This document shows positions 32,580 to 41,732 of a stretch of 64,000 nucleotides of DNA, one piece after another. The DNA comes from RGIG8748 sp045544515 (GTDB taxonomy: Bacteria; Bacillota; Clostridia; UMGS1810): the NCBI GenBank assembly GCA_045544515.1, contig JAZPZD010000008.1, positions 59,570-123,569 on the forward strand, in the 5' to 3' direction. Both the position numbers and the translations under genes were made by a program. How positions within the stretch are numbered: position 1 is the first letter of the stretch; every line of letters starts with the position of its first letter. Below the pieces are notes generated by a model that saw only the letters and a program-made list of their open reading frames with translations, was not told the origin of the DNA and did no database searches.

Positions 32580-33599
32580 ATGAGTTACTTAAAGAAAAAA
32601 GGCGTTATTATATCGCCGAAAAGATACTTTATTGATGCTCTCGGTGCTATGGCACTGGGTCTTTTTGCATCGTTGCTTATAGGTACAATATTCGGTACTG
32701 CGGCAGACTATGTAACATATAAGCCACTGCACGAGTTCCTGCTCAAGATGAAGGAATTCTGTACAATGGCTCAAGGTCCTGCGATGGCTATGGCAATAGG
32801 TTCGGCACTGGGTGCCCAGGGACTTGTGCTGTTTTCCTTGTGTGCAGTAGGTTGTGCAGGAAACACTCTCGGCGGTCCTCTGGGAACATATGTGAGCGTG
32901 CTTATCGCTGCAGAGCTTGGCAAACTGGTATATAAATCCACCAAAATAGATATAATAGTTTCACCCACGGTTACCATTGCATCGGGTGTTGCGGTTTCTA
33001 TGCTCGTAGGCCCCGGAATATCAAAGATAATGACTACTCTGGGTCAGCTTATTATGACATTTGTTGAGCTTCAGCCTCTTGTTATGGGTGCTCTTGTTTC
33101 GGTGGTTGTGGGTATGTGCTTAACTCTGCCCATAAGCTCGGCTGCAATCTGTGCGGCATTGGGACTTACAGGTATTGCAGGCGGTGCAGCTACTGCAGGC
33201 TGCTGTGCACAGATGGTTGGCTTTGCTGTAATGAGCTTTGCTGCGAACAAGTGGGGCGGCCTTGTTGCACAGGGACTGGGAACCAGTATGCTCCAGATGG
33301 GCAACATAGTTAAAAAACCCATAATATGGCTCCCGCCAACGATTACATCGGCTATTACAGGGGCTCTCGCCGCTGCGGTATTTAAGATGGAAAATCCCAT
33401 AGCCGTTGCATCCGGTATGGGCACATGCGGACTTGTAGGACCCATCGGTGTAATAAGTGCAAAAGGAATAACACCGGAGCAAGTTGTTGCAATGGTTGTA
33501 ATATGCTTTGTACTGCCTGCACTTCTTACATGGATTATTGCAAAACCGTTCAAAAAACTCGGCTGGATCAAAAATTCCGACCTCAAACTCGATATATAA
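32580..33599 (+). CDS. Stand-alone PTS EIIC-like membrane protein (EIIC_2 type)
   Basis: 339 residues, eight to ten hydrophobic helices rich in Gly and Ala (GPAMAMAIGSALGAQGLVLFS, GTCGLVGPIGVISAKG). It resembles the PTS_EIIC_2 family found as single-domain proteins in Firmicutes, without EIIA or EIIB. Substrate unknown; a transporter or sensor role is possible. Start ATG 32580 follows GGAGTGAT. murT follows after 11 nt and could share its transcript. Confidence 0.82.
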   Translation: MSYLKKKGVIISPKRYFIDALGAMALGLFASLLIGTIFGTAADYVTYKPLHEFLLKMKEFCTMAQGPAMAMAIGSALGAQGLVLFSLCAVGCAGNTLGGPLGTYVSVLIAAELGKLVYKSTKIDIIVSPTVTIASGVAVSMLVGPGISKIMTTLGQLIMTFVELQPLVMGALVSVVVGMCLTLPISSAAICAALGLTGIAGGAATAGCCAQMVGFAVMSFAANKWGGLVAQGLGTSMLQMGNIVKKPIIWLPPTITSAITGALAAAVFKMENPIAVASGMGTCGLVGPIGVISAKGITPEQVVAMVVICFVLPALLTWIIAKPFKKLGWIKNSDLKLDI

Positions 33600-33610
33600 G
33601 CAGGTGACTT

Positions 33611-34951
33611 ATGACTTTTTTAAGAAATTTATTAGCAATATGGATTTGCAAAATTTTGGTGTTTGCAAGTAAACTTATGGGCAAAAAGGGGTCTTCCGGA
33701 CCCGGTGCGGTTGCACTTAAAATATCGCCAAATATACTAAAAACTCTCGCATCAAAAGTAAAGAAAGAAATCATTTTTGTTTGCGGCACCAACGGAAAAA
33801 CCACTACAAACAATCTGATATATTCGCTTTTAAAGGCAGATAACTACAAGGTGGTATGCAACAATGTTGGTGCAAATATGCTCTACGGTATAGCCTGTGC
33901 TTTTATCACAAATACCAGCCTTTTTGGCTCGCTGGATGCGGATTATGCCGTACTTGAATGTGATGAGGCTTACTTAAGACACGCGGTAGAACATATCAAA
34001 CCGGACAAAATCCTTGTGACCAATCTATTCCGTGACCAGGTGGACCGCTACGGCGAGGTGGAGCAGACTATGAGTTTTATCGACGAGGCTATATGCAAGG
34101 TTCCCGATATTACTCTTGTGTTAAACGCAGACGACCCTATATGTGTAACACTTGGCAAGGACAGAAAGGCAATATATTACGGAATAAGCGAAGATACCGG
34201 CTTTAAGGGGCTGAAATCAAACGACGGAAGATTTTGCAGTATATGTAAAAACGAGCTTGTATACACCTACCGTCACTACAGTCAGCTCGGAAGTTACGAA
34301 TGTACAAACTGCGGCTTTAGAAGACCCAACCCCAACTACAGTGCCACAAGAATTGATATGTCTGACGGTCTCAAGTTTGTAATCAGCTACAAGGGAATAC
34401 AGCACAAGCTAAGTGTTAATTACAGAGGCTTTTATAATATATATAACATAATCGGTTCCTTTGCGGCATACGAGTCTATGGGCGGCACTATGGAAAACGC
34501 CAAAAAGGTTTTTGCCTCATACAAAGCACAAATAGGCAGAATGGAGAGCTTTGATATCTGCGGGAAAAAGGTGATATTAAATCTTGCAAAAAATCCCGCA
34601 GGCTTTAATCAGAGCATATCTGCCATATGCGACGACAAAAGAAATAAGGATATACTCTTTGCAGTAAACGATGCCCCCTCCGACGGAACAGATATATCGT
34701 GGCTATATGATGTGGACTTTGAGACATTAAAAAATGATGGTGTAAATAAAATCTATGTTGCCGGTACGAGAAAATATGACTTGGCACTGCGGTTTAAATT
34801 AGCAGGATTTGAAAACATCGAGATTGTTGATACCGACAAAGAATCACTAATTACGATGATATCAAACGCAAAAGATGTGTGCTATATGATTGTAAACTAT
34901 ACAGTTCTGTTTGACACACAGGCATCTCTTAAGCAGTTGGAGGATAGATAA
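33611..34951 (+). CDS. murT: Lipid II isoglutaminyl synthase, Mur-ligase subunit MurT
   Basis: With GatD it amidates the D-Glu of lipid II to D-isoglutamine. 446 residues. Mur-ligase ATP site CGTNGKTTTNNL near residue 59; a zinc ribbon insertion CSICKNEL...CTNC in the middle domain; C-terminal DUF1727 domain with DAPSDGTDISWLYDVDFE, which carries the acidic residue acting with GatD. SD AGGTG precedes the ATG. gatD begins directly after the TAA. Confidence 0.96.
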   Translation: MTFLRNLLAIWICKILVFASKLMGKKGSSGPGAVALKISPNILKTLASKVKKEIIFVCGTNGKTTTNNLIYSLLKADNYKVVCNNVGANMLYGIACAFITNTSLFGSLDADYAVLECDEAYLRHAVEHIKPDKILVTNLFRDQVDRYGEVEQTMSFIDEAICKVPDITLVLNADDPICVTLGKDRKAIYYGISEDTGFKGLKSNDGRFCSICKNELVYTYRHYSQLGSYECTNCGFRRPNPNYSATRIDMSDGLKFVISYKGIQHKLSVNYRGFYNIYNIIGSFAAYESMGGTMENAKKVFASYKAQIGRMESFDICGKKVILNLAKNPAGFNQSISAICDDKRNKDILFAVNDAPSDGTDISWLYDVDFETLKNDGVNKIYVAGTRKYDLALRFKLAGFENIEIVDTDKESLITMISNAKDVCYMIVNYTVLFDTQASLKQLEDR

Positions 34952-35671
34952 ATGGAAATAAATATTAGTTATCTGTATCCCGATTTGACCAATATGTACG
35001 GCGACAGGGGTAATGTTATCACATTAAAAAACCGCCTCACCCAAAGGGGAATTGATGCCAAAGTTAAAAAGTACGACATATCAGACAAGATAGATTTTGA
35101 AAACACCGATATACTGTATATCGGTGCAAGCTCCGACAAGGATATGAAGATAGTTTTGGATAGTCTTTTGAAATGCAAAGACGAAATCGAAACCTATGCC
35201 GAAAACGGCGGTGTAATACTTGCTGTGTGTTCGGGTTTTGAAATCCTGTCAAACAAAATACAAAAAGAAGATATCTATCTTGACGGTCTTGGAATACTTG
35301 ATGTGTGCTGCCGTTACGATAAAAAAAGGCACATCGGAAATGTTGTTTTGAAAAGTGATGCACTTAAAAACACGCTCGTAGGTTTTGAAAATCACTACGG
35401 CGTAATAAAAAATGACAGCTATGAGCCATTGGGCTGTGCAGTATACGGCAAAGGCAGCTACCCCGAAAAAAAGCAGGAAGGCATCATATACAAAAGCATT
35501 GTTGCCACCTATCTGCATGGTCCCCTGCTCCCTAAAAACCCTCATCTTGCAGATTATATTATTTCAAAGGCTCTCTCAAGAAAATACGGCGACATAAACC
35601 TTGCACCGCTTGATGACAGTCTGGAAATAAAGGCTCATAATTATATAAAAGAAAAATATATATCCTGTTAA
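34952..35671 (+). CDS. gatD: Lipid II isoglutaminyl synthase, glutamine amidotransferase subunit GatD
   Basis: Supplies ammonia from glutamine to MurT. 239 residues, class I amidotransferase fold of the CobQ/CobB type. Catalytic Cys in ILAVCSGFEIL (near residue 94), glycine-rich oxyanion region GASSDKD, and the catalytic His in YLHGPLLPKNP. The ATG lies immediately after the murT stop, with GGAGG inside murT. Confidence 0.95.
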   Translation: MEINISYLYPDLTNMYGDRGNVITLKNRLTQRGIDAKVKKYDISDKIDFENTDILYIGASSDKDMKIVLDSLLKCKDEIETYAENGGVILAVCSGFEILSNKIQKEDIYLDGLGILDVCCRYDKKRHIGNVVLKSDALKNTLVGFENHYGVIKNDSYEPLGCAVYGKGSYPEKKQEGIIYKSIVATYLHGPLLPKNPHLADYIISKALSRKYGDINLAPLDDSLEIKAHNYIKEKYISC

Positions 35672-35696
35672 GACTTCTAAGGCGTGCTTCTCAAAT

Positions 35697-35724
35697 AAGT
35701 ACAGTTATTGAAATAGCTGTACTT
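35697..35724 (+). terminator. Terminator of murT-gatD
   Basis: Stem AAGTACAG / CTGTACTT with a partly paired inner loop, followed by TTTCTTTTG, 25 nt after the gatD stop. Confidence 0.75.
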
Positions 35725-35903
35725 TTTCTTTTGTTCAAAAAGGATATATGAAGTTAACACGCGGTATAATGTTACCAGAATTGCAAACAACAAACTTTGT
35801 AAAGGCGATTGCATTTCGGAAAGAAGCAAAAATATGACAATGCAAAAGAAATATATTTAGGAATTTGTGATAAAAAAAACAACCTCACATTATTCCCGGC
35901 AAA
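35725..35903. other. Intergenic stretch with one weak 29-codon frame
   Basis: A frame on + (ATG 35748, TGA 35835-35837) follows AAAAAGGA and encodes a 29-residue peptide beginning MKLTRGIMLPELQTTN. It has no promoter of its own and follows the gatD terminator. It may be a remnant of a larger gene. The rest is A-rich and holds nothing recognisable. Confidence 0.25.
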
Positions 35904-36083
35904 TTAGCTTTTGCAGTTATCATCTTTTGCCTCGCATATTGATCTTTGCGTAGCAATAGTTGCCAATGTGTCACCTAATTGGACTAAAACGGTCGCAAGC
36001 AGAGTTGTTTCTTCAATGCTCAACTTGCTTGAAAGAGCATTGGCTACTGCTGTTACAGATGCGGTTAATTGGCAAGAATTCAT
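35904..36083 (-). CDS. DUF6774-like small protein
   Basis: 59 residues: MNSCQLTASVTAVANALSSK, then LSIEETTLLATVLVQLGDTL, then ATIATQRSICEAKDDNCKS. The MNSCxLTA start, the helical Ala-rich body and the VQLGDTLATI...QRxIC end match the clostridial DUF6774 family as I recall it. AAGGAGAG lies 5 nt before the ATG. Function unknown. A longer frame on the opposite strand here is its antisense shadow. It lies downstream of tRNA-Pro on the same strand. Confidence 0.8.
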   Translation of the reverse strand: MNSCQLTASVTAVANALSSKLSIEETTLLATVLVQLGDTLATIATQRSICEAKDDNCKS

Positions 36084-36202
36084 TGTATCTCTCCTTGTGA
36101 ATTGCTTGAAGAATATGTCAGTATATAGTATGAAAAAGGCAAGATGTTTGTTACCTGTTTTTCATTTTGCACGCACGCCACAGTTTCTCTCCCGTATTAT
36201 GA

Positions 36203-36239
36203 CCAAACAAAAAAGCCTTCAAAAGAAGGCTTTTTTGTT

Positions 36240-36242
<3 letters not shown>
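36203..36242 (-). terminator. tRNA-Pro terminator, 18-20 bp perfect stem
   Basis: AAAAAAGCCTTC / GAAGGCTTTTTT core with an AAAA loop, extended outward by CCAAAC / GTTTGG (and GA/TC) to a 20-bp perfect inverted repeat. The arm next to the tRNA overlaps its 3' CCA end. Confidence 0.8.
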
Positions 36243-36316
<74 letters not shown>

Positions 36317-36370
36317 TAGCAACTATTCTAATATACCACAATTCCCCATTGTTGTCAACAAAAAAATAAT

Positions 36371-36398
36371 GAAAGGGCGTACGAAAATACGCCCTTTC
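36371..36398 (-). terminator. Rubrerythrin terminator
   Basis: 11-bp stem GAAAGGGCGTA / TACGCCCTTTC with a 6-nt loop; read leftward it is followed by ATTATTTTTT. Confidence 0.8.
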
Positions 36399-36405
36399 GG
36401 ATATA

Positions 36406-36945
36406 TCAATAATTTTCTGCGTGAACTTCAAAATAGCTCTGGGGATGTGCACATGTGGGGCATATTTCGGGTGCATCTGTTCCTACAATGATATGTCCGC
36501 AGTTGCGGCATTCCCAAACCTTAACCTCACTCTTTTTGAACACCTCAGCTGTTTCCACATTCTTAAGAAGTGCTCTGTAACGCTCTTCGTGGTGCTTTTC
36601 TATTGCGGCAACCAGTCTGAACTTTTGTGCAAGCTCATGGAAGCCTTCCTTTTCTGCGGTTTCTGCAAAGCCTGCATACATATCTGTCCATTCATAGTTT
36701 TCGCCGTTTGCAGCTTCTGCGAGGTTATGTGCGGTATCGCCTATTCCCTCCAACTCTTTAAACCACATTTTTGCGTGTTCTTTTTCGTTGTCAGCGGTCT
36801 TTAAAAAGAGTGCTGCAATCTGCTCGTAGCCTTCTTTTTTTGCCTTGGAAGCAAAATATGTATACTTGTTTCTTGCCTGGGATTCCCCTGCAAAAGCAGC
36901 TTCCAAATTCTTTTCTGTTTGTGTTCCTGCATATTTGTTTGCCAT
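36406..36945 (-). CDS. rbr: Rubrerythrin
   Basis: Peroxide-reducing non-haem iron protein of anaerobes. 179 residues from ATG 36945 (SD GGAGG 8 nt upstream; an in-frame upstream ATG lacks one). Ferritin-like di-iron domain with EKNLEAAFAGESQARNKY, DNEKEHA and IEKHHEERY, then a C-terminal rubredoxin domain with CRNCG...CPTC. Protects against O2 and H2O2, fitting an oxygen-sensitive glycyl-radical metabolism. Confidence 0.96.
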   Translation of the reverse strand: MANKYAGTQTEKNLEAAFAGESQARNKYTYFASKAKKEGYEQIAALFLKTADNEKEHAKMWFKELEGIGDTAHNLAEAANGENYEWTDMYAGFAETAEKEGFHELAQKFRLVAAIEKHHEERYRALLKNVETAEVFKKSEVKVWECRNCGHIIVGTDAPEICPTCAHPQSYFEVHAENY

Positions 36946-36965
36946 AATATCTACCTCCATTTAAT

Positions 36966-37619
36966 TTATAGAAATATTTTACAACAAAAAACGGATTTTG
37001 TAAACAAAAAAATTATTTTATATCCTTTTACATCGCTTTTTCCCAGATCATCTAATGTACCCTCTCCGCTTAATACAAATATTGTGCTTATGCCCGCCGC
37101 CTTGTCAAGAAGTATATACTCGCCCCTCCTTGCAGTGATGTTAAATGAATTATCCCCTGCTATTTCGGCAATCTTGTCGGAATATATACCTGCGGCATTT
37201 ATTACGATTTTTGTTTGTATGCTTTCGCCGGGAGAAGTAACTGTAAATACACCGTCTTTTTCTATGATTTTAAGGTTCTTTACACCATTGGTAATTCCGC
37301 GTGCATAAAGCTCGTTTATCGTTTTTCTCTCATCGTCATCAAATGCCACCACGAGAGAGCCGTTTTGTATATATTTGACGCCAAGTTCTTTTGCCACATC
37401 ACCCATAAGACAAGAGCCCTCCACATTGAGCTTTGCCTTGAGAGAGCCTTCTTGGGCATCAAAGCCTGCATGTACTATTGCCGAATTTGCCTTGGTGGCT
37501 CCCATTGCGGCATCCGGCTCTCTGTCTACAACACATACCTTTAGCCCATAGCGTGTAAGCTCTCTGGCGGTCATTGAGCCAACCACGCCTGCTCCGATAA
37601 CTACTGCATCATAAATCAT
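36966..37619 (-). pseudogene. Decayed FAD-dependent oxidoreductase (GlpA/LhgO-like)
   Basis: 217 residues with an intact FAD-binding start (DAVVIGAGVVGSMTARELTRY) and NSAIVHAGFDAQEGSLKAKLN typical of the glycerol-3-phosphate dehydrogenase-like family of about 480 residues. Between NGVKNLKI and the EKDGVFTVTS strand, about 70 residues normally present are missing in frame. After GEYILLDKAAG the family sequence is lost, and the frame ends in unrelated residues. Two deletions without frameshift suggest a pseudogene. It lies 21 nt upstream of rbr. An unusual short flavoprotein cannot be fully excluded. Confidence 0.7.
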
Positions 37620-37660
37620 TTTATCAATCCCTTCATAAAAATGCACAAAAAAAGACGCAC

Positions 37661-37686
37661 CAAAACAAAGTCTTTCCTTTGTTTTG
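37661..37686. other. Hairpin in the divergent intergenic region
   Basis: CAAAACAAAG / CTTTGTTTTG perfect 10-bp stem with a 6-nt loop, about 42 nt upstream of the decayed flavoprotein start. Probably in its 5' leader; role unknown. Confidence 0.4.
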
Positions 37687-37767
37687 ATACATCTCCAATT
37701 CTCCGTATCGCGTGTATTATATCATCTTTTTGCGTCATTGTCAACAATTTTAATATTATTATCTCTA

Positions 37768-37797
37768 TTGACAAAAACTCAATATAGTTTATACTAT
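37768..37797 (+). promoter_or_regulatory. Promoter of the TetM-like fusion gene
   Basis: TTGACA (37768-37773), 18-nt spacer, TACTAT (37792-37797), 23 nt before the ATG at 37821. Confidence 0.6.
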
Positions 37798-37820
37798 TTA
37801 ATGAAAGGGGCGTGGAAGAT

Positions 37821-40379
37821 ATGTCCGAAAAAAGAATAGCTTTGGGTGTTCTGGCGCATGTGGATTCCGGAAAGACCACGCTCATTGAAGCCATACTATA
37901 CAATATGGGCAAAATACGAAAACTTGGCCGTGTGGACCACAAGGACAGCTTTCTCGATACCGACGAAATAGAGCGAGAAAGAGGAATTACCGTATTTTCC
38001 AAACAGGCAGTATTTCAAAAAGGCAATACAAGTATAACCCTCTTGGATACACCGGGACACGCAGATTTTGGTGCAGAGGCAGAGAGAACAGTTAAAATCC
38101 TTGACTATGCAATCCTGGTAATAAGTGCATCCGACGGTATACAAAGCCATACAAAAACCCTGTGGAAGATGCTCGAAACATACAAAGTGCCTGTGTTTAT
38201 ATTTGTAAACAAGATGGATTTGCACTACGGCACAAAAGATGACATATTAAACGAATTAAAGCTTCAGTTTTCTGACGGGTGCACCGACTTTGGCTCACCC
38301 TTTGACAAAGATACAAAAGAAGAGATGTCCCTTTGCGATGAAGGCATTATGGATGCTTTTTTAAGCGGAAACATAGATGATATCACTCTTGCCAAAGCAA
38401 TCCAAAGAAGAAACATCTTTCCTGTGTGCTTTGGTTCTGCCCTTAAAAACGAGGGGGTGGACACTCTTACAGAAATCATTGATACCTATAGCGCTGATGA
38501 TGAAGAAAAAAAGGATTTCGGTGCCAGAGTGTTTAAGATAAGCGAGGACAAAAATGTCCGCCTCACACACATAAAGGTAACGGGCGGTGTGCTGAATGTA
38601 AAAGACAGCGTTTCGGGAACTGATTTAAGCGGAAAAGCCTTTAGTCAAAAGGTAAACGAAATACGCATATATTCGGGGGAAAAATATATATCTGTACCCA
38701 GTGCTCCACAGGGAACGGTCTGCTGTGTTACAGGACTTGATATGACCTACTGCACAATGGGATTGGGAACGGAAGAAGATATATCAATCGAGGTTTTAGA
38801 GCCGGTATTTTCTTACAATGTGATAGTCAAAGACAATACAAACACAAGCATTGTACTTGATGCATTTAAAAAACTTTGCCAAGAAGAAACCAAACTGAAT
38901 GCCTCGTGGAATTCAAGCCTTAATGCGATAACTGTCCGCCTTATGGGCAAGATGCAGACAGATGTAATAAAAAGGGTTATGAAAGACCGCTTTGGAATAG
39001 AAATAGACTTTGAAGAGGGCGGCATTGTTTACAAAGAAACTATAGAAGATACAGTTGAGGGCATAGGACACTACGAGCCTCTGCGCCACTATGCAGAGGT
39101 GCATCTCCTGTTAAAGCCTGCAAAACGCGGCAGTGGTGTAACATTTAGTTCAAAATGCCGCGAGGACGAGCTGGACCTTAACTGGCAGAGGCTGATACTT
39201 ACACATCTGGCAGAAAAAACTCACCTCGGTGTTCTTACAGGCTCCCCCATAACGGACATTGAGATTGTGCTTGCATCGGGCAGAGCACACCTTAAGCATA
39301 CCGACGGCGGAGATTTCCGCCAGGCCACCTACAGAGCAGTGCGTCACGGATTAAGAAGTGCCAAATCTGTCCTGCTAGAGCCATGGTACAACTTTGTAAT
39401 AGATGTTCCCGAGGACTGCACAGGCAAGGTGCTAAATGACCTTTCGCAAATGGGGGCGGTGTTCTCTCAACCCGAAATAAATGACGGCTTTTCCAGGACA
39501 AAAGGAAGTGCCCCCGTAGAAAAGCTGCAGTCCTACCACAGCAGTCTTGTGGCATTTACACACGGAATGGGCAGCATAAGTTTGTCACTTAAGGGTTATC
39601 AGCCTTGCGAAAATCCGCAGGAAATAATAGACAAAAAGGCGTACAACCCCGACGCAGACACCGAAAATACCGCCGACTCTGTTTTTTGTTCGCACGGGGC
39701 TGCATTTAATGTAAACTGGCAGGATGTCACCAAACATATGCACCTGGAAAGCGTGCTAAAGCAAAAAACCGAGGATACCCTAACCGTTAAGAAGTCGGAC
39801 AAGGTCTTTGATGCTGCCAGGGTATCGGATGCTGAACTTGACAAGATTTTTGAGATGACCTTTGGCAAACCCAAGGAAAAGCCAATGAAAGTAAAAAATG
39901 CAACAGGTGCCATAACATATAAAAGCAAAGAAAAGAAACTAAACTATAAAGAAGAGTACATCCTGGTAGACGGATACAACATAATCTTTGCCTGGGAAGA
40001 ACTGAAAAATGCGGCGAAAGAAAACATCGACCTTGCGAGAAACAGCCTCATAACAAAGCTTATAAATTACAAAGCGGTAAAGGGGTGCCGCCTTGCGGTA
40101 GTCTTTGATGCATACAAGGTAAAAGGCAATTTGGGAGATGTAGAAAAGGTAAACGGAATTGACATAGTCTACACCAAAGAGGCCGAAACTGCCGACACAT
40201 ATATAGAGCGGCTTTCGCACACACTATCGAGTAAGTATCTTGTGCGTGTTGCAACCTCGGACAACCTTGAGCAGATGATAATAGTGGGCGCAGGGGCACT
40301 GCGAGTATCTGCAAAGCAATTTGAAAAGGAAGTTGCAGATGTAGAAAAGGCAATACGCGATTTTTTAAATAATCAGTAA
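37821..40379 (+). CDS. TetM-like ribosome-binding GTPase fused to a Rae1/YacP-like NYN nuclease domain
   Basis: 852 residues. Residues 1-640 form an EF-G/TetM-type translation factor: G1 AHVDSGKTT, switch II DTPGHADF, NKMD, then domains II-V ending near CENPQEI. After a Lys-rich linker, residues about 710-850 match Rae1/YacP: ILVDGYNII, LAVVFDAY, EAETADTYIERL, VRVATSD and GAGALRVSA, with the acidic residues of the NYN catalytic centre. TetM-type proteins expel tetracycline from the A site; Rae1 cleaves mRNA in the A site. One polypeptide therefore joins A-site access and A-site cutting. ATG 37821 is preferred to the upstream GTG because of SD spacing. Confidence 0.9.
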   Translation: MSEKRIALGVLAHVDSGKTTLIEAILYNMGKIRKLGRVDHKDSFLDTDEIERERGITVFSKQAVFQKGNTSITLLDTPGHADFGAEAERTVKILDYAILVISASDGIQSHTKTLWKMLETYKVPVFIFVNKMDLHYGTKDDILNELKLQFSDGCTDFGSPFDKDTKEEMSLCDEGIMDAFLSGNIDDITLAKAIQRRNIFPVCFGSALKNEGVDTLTEIIDTYSADDEEKKDFGARVFKISEDKNVRLTHIKVTGGVLNVKDSVSGTDLSGKAFSQKVNEIRIYSGEKYISVPSAPQGTVCCVTGLDMTYCTMGLGTEEDISIEVLEPVFSYNVIVKDNTNTSIVLDAFKKLCQEETKLNASWNSSLNAITVRLMGKMQTDVIKRVMKDRFGIEIDFEEGGIVYKETIEDTVEGIGHYEPLRHYAEVHLLLKPAKRGSGVTFSSKCREDELDLNWQRLILTHLAEKTHLGVLTGSPITDIEIVLASGRAHLKHTDGGDFRQATYRAVRHGLRSAKSVLLEPWYNFVIDVPEDCTGKVLNDLSQMGAVFSQPEINDGFSRTKGSAPVEKLQSYHSSLVAFTHGMGSISLSLKGYQPCENPQEIIDKKAYNPDADTENTADSVFCSHGAAFNVNWQDVTKHMHLESVLKQKTEDTLTVKKSDKVFDAARVSDAELDKIFEMTFGKPKEKPMKVKNATGAITYKSKEKKLNYKEEYILVDGYNIIFAWEELKNAAKENIDLARNSLITKLINYKAVKGCRLAVVFDAYKVKGNLGDVEKVNGIDIVYTKEAETADTYIERLSHTLSSKYLVRVATSDNLEQMIIVGAGALRVSAKQFEKEVADVEKAIRDFLNNQ

Positions 40380-40380
40380 C

Positions 40381-40419
40381 AAAAAGATGTAACTTAAATT
40401 GCTTAAGTTACATCTTTTT
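40381..40419. terminator. Bidirectional terminator between the fusion gene and metY
   Basis: 17-bp perfect stem AAAAAGATGTAACTTAA and complement with a 5-nt loop between convergent genes. Confidence 0.85.
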
Positions 40420-40422
40420 GTA

Positions 40423-41688
40423 TTATCTTACTGCATCCAACGCCTGTTTCAAATCTTCCATTATGTCATCTATATTTTCAAGTCCTACAGAAAATCTTAC
40501 CATTCCGCCGTCTATACCTGCAGCCTTTAACTGCTCTTCTGTAAGCTGACGGTGTGTTTCGCTTGCAGGGTGAAGCACACAGGTACGGATATCTGCAACA
40601 TGTACCTCGTTTGACGCGAGCTTTAAGGCATCCATAAACATAACTGCCTTTTCTCTTCCGCCTTTGATTACAAAGGATATTACTCCGCTTGCACCTTTTA
40701 AGTATTTCTGATACAAACCGTAGTCAACATCACTTTCAAGTCCGGGATACTTGATGCTTTCTATCTTTTCGTGGTTTTCCAAAAATTTTGCAACAACTAT
40801 TGCATTTTCGCAATACTGCTTCATTCTTACGGCGAGGGTTTCAAGTCCGAGATTTAATAAAAATGCAGAGTGTGCAGCCGGATAAACACCAAAGTCTCTC
40901 ATAAGCTGCATTCTTGCCTTGATGATATATGCCGCCTTGCCGTAGGTCTCTACATACGAAATTCCGTGATAGGACTCGTCGGGTTCTACAAGCTCGGGGA
41001 ACTTGCCGCTTGTCCAGTCAAAGTTACCGCTGTCAACAATAACACCGCCAACCTGTACCGCGTGACCGTCCATATATTTTGATGTGGAATGGATTACAAT
41101 ATCCGCACCAAACTCTATCGGTCTGCAAAGTGCAGGAGTAGCAAAGGTGTTGTCTACAATGAGAGGCACCTTGTTCTGATGTGCTATCCTTGCAAATCTT
41201 TCGATATCAAGCACACTAAGTGCAGGGTTGGCAATCGTTTCGCCAAAAACTGCCTTGGTGTTGGGTTTGAAAGCTTTCATTATCTCTTCGTCAGTGGAAT
41301 TTCTGTCTACAAATATGCACTCAATACCGAGCTTTTTGAATGTATATGCAAAGAGATTGACTGTTCCGCCGTATATTTCGCCTGTGCTGATGATGCTGTC
41401 ACCTGCACGGCAGATGTTTAATATGGAAAGCAGTGTTGCCGCCTGACCTGAGGTTGTGCACATAGCACCCACTCCGCCCTCCATAGCGGCGATTTTTTCT
41501 TCTACTGCCATTACTGTAGGATTGGCAAATCTTGAATATATAAGAGATTTGGTAGGTTCATCAAAAACCGATGCAACCTCGTCTGTGGAATCATAAACAT
41601 ATGTTGTGCTCTGCACAATGGGGACAACTCTCGGCTCTGTGTTTTTGGGAGTATAACCTGCGTGCAGACATTTGGTTTCAAATTTCAT
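40423..41688 (-). CDS. metY: O-acetylhomoserine sulfhydrylase-type PLP enzyme
   Basis: Makes homocysteine (or methionine) from O-acetylhomoserine and sulfide (or methanethiol). 421 residues, the length of MetY rather than the shorter MetB/MetC. CLHAGY start, YSRFANPTVMAVEEKIAAMEGG, VDNTFATP and the PLP lysine in HSTSKYMDGH are typical. No SAM riboswitch is seen in the short gap before it. A methionine gamma-lyase activity cannot be excluded. 44 nt separate it from the DivIVA-like gene upstream. Confidence 0.9.
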   Translation of the reverse strand: MKFETKCLHAGYTPKNTEPRVVPIVQSTTYVYDSTDEVASVFDEPTKSLIYSRFANPTVMAVEEKIAAMEGGVGAMCTTSGQAATLLSILNICRAGDSIISTGEIYGGTVNLFAYTFKKLGIECIFVDRNSTDEEIMKAFKPNTKAVFGETIANPALSVLDIERFARIAHQNKVPLIVDNTFATPALCRPIEFGADIVIHSTSKYMDGHAVQVGGVIVDSGNFDWTSGKFPELVEPDESYHGISYVETYGKAAYIIKARMQLMRDFGVYPAAHSAFLLNLGLETLAVRMKQYCENAIVVAKFLENHEKIESIKYPGLESDVDYGLYQKYLKGASGVISFVIKGGREKAVMFMDALKLASNEVHVADIRTCVLHPASETHRQLTEEQLKAAGIDGGMVRFSVGLENIDDIMEDLKQALDAVR

Positions 41689-41732
41689 TTTTGTATTCCT
41701 CCGGTTTCCTGAAATGATGCAAAATAAATATG

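Noticed and set aside
41689..41732. SAM riboswitch or T-box before metY
   Set aside because: The 44-nt gap is too short to hold either.
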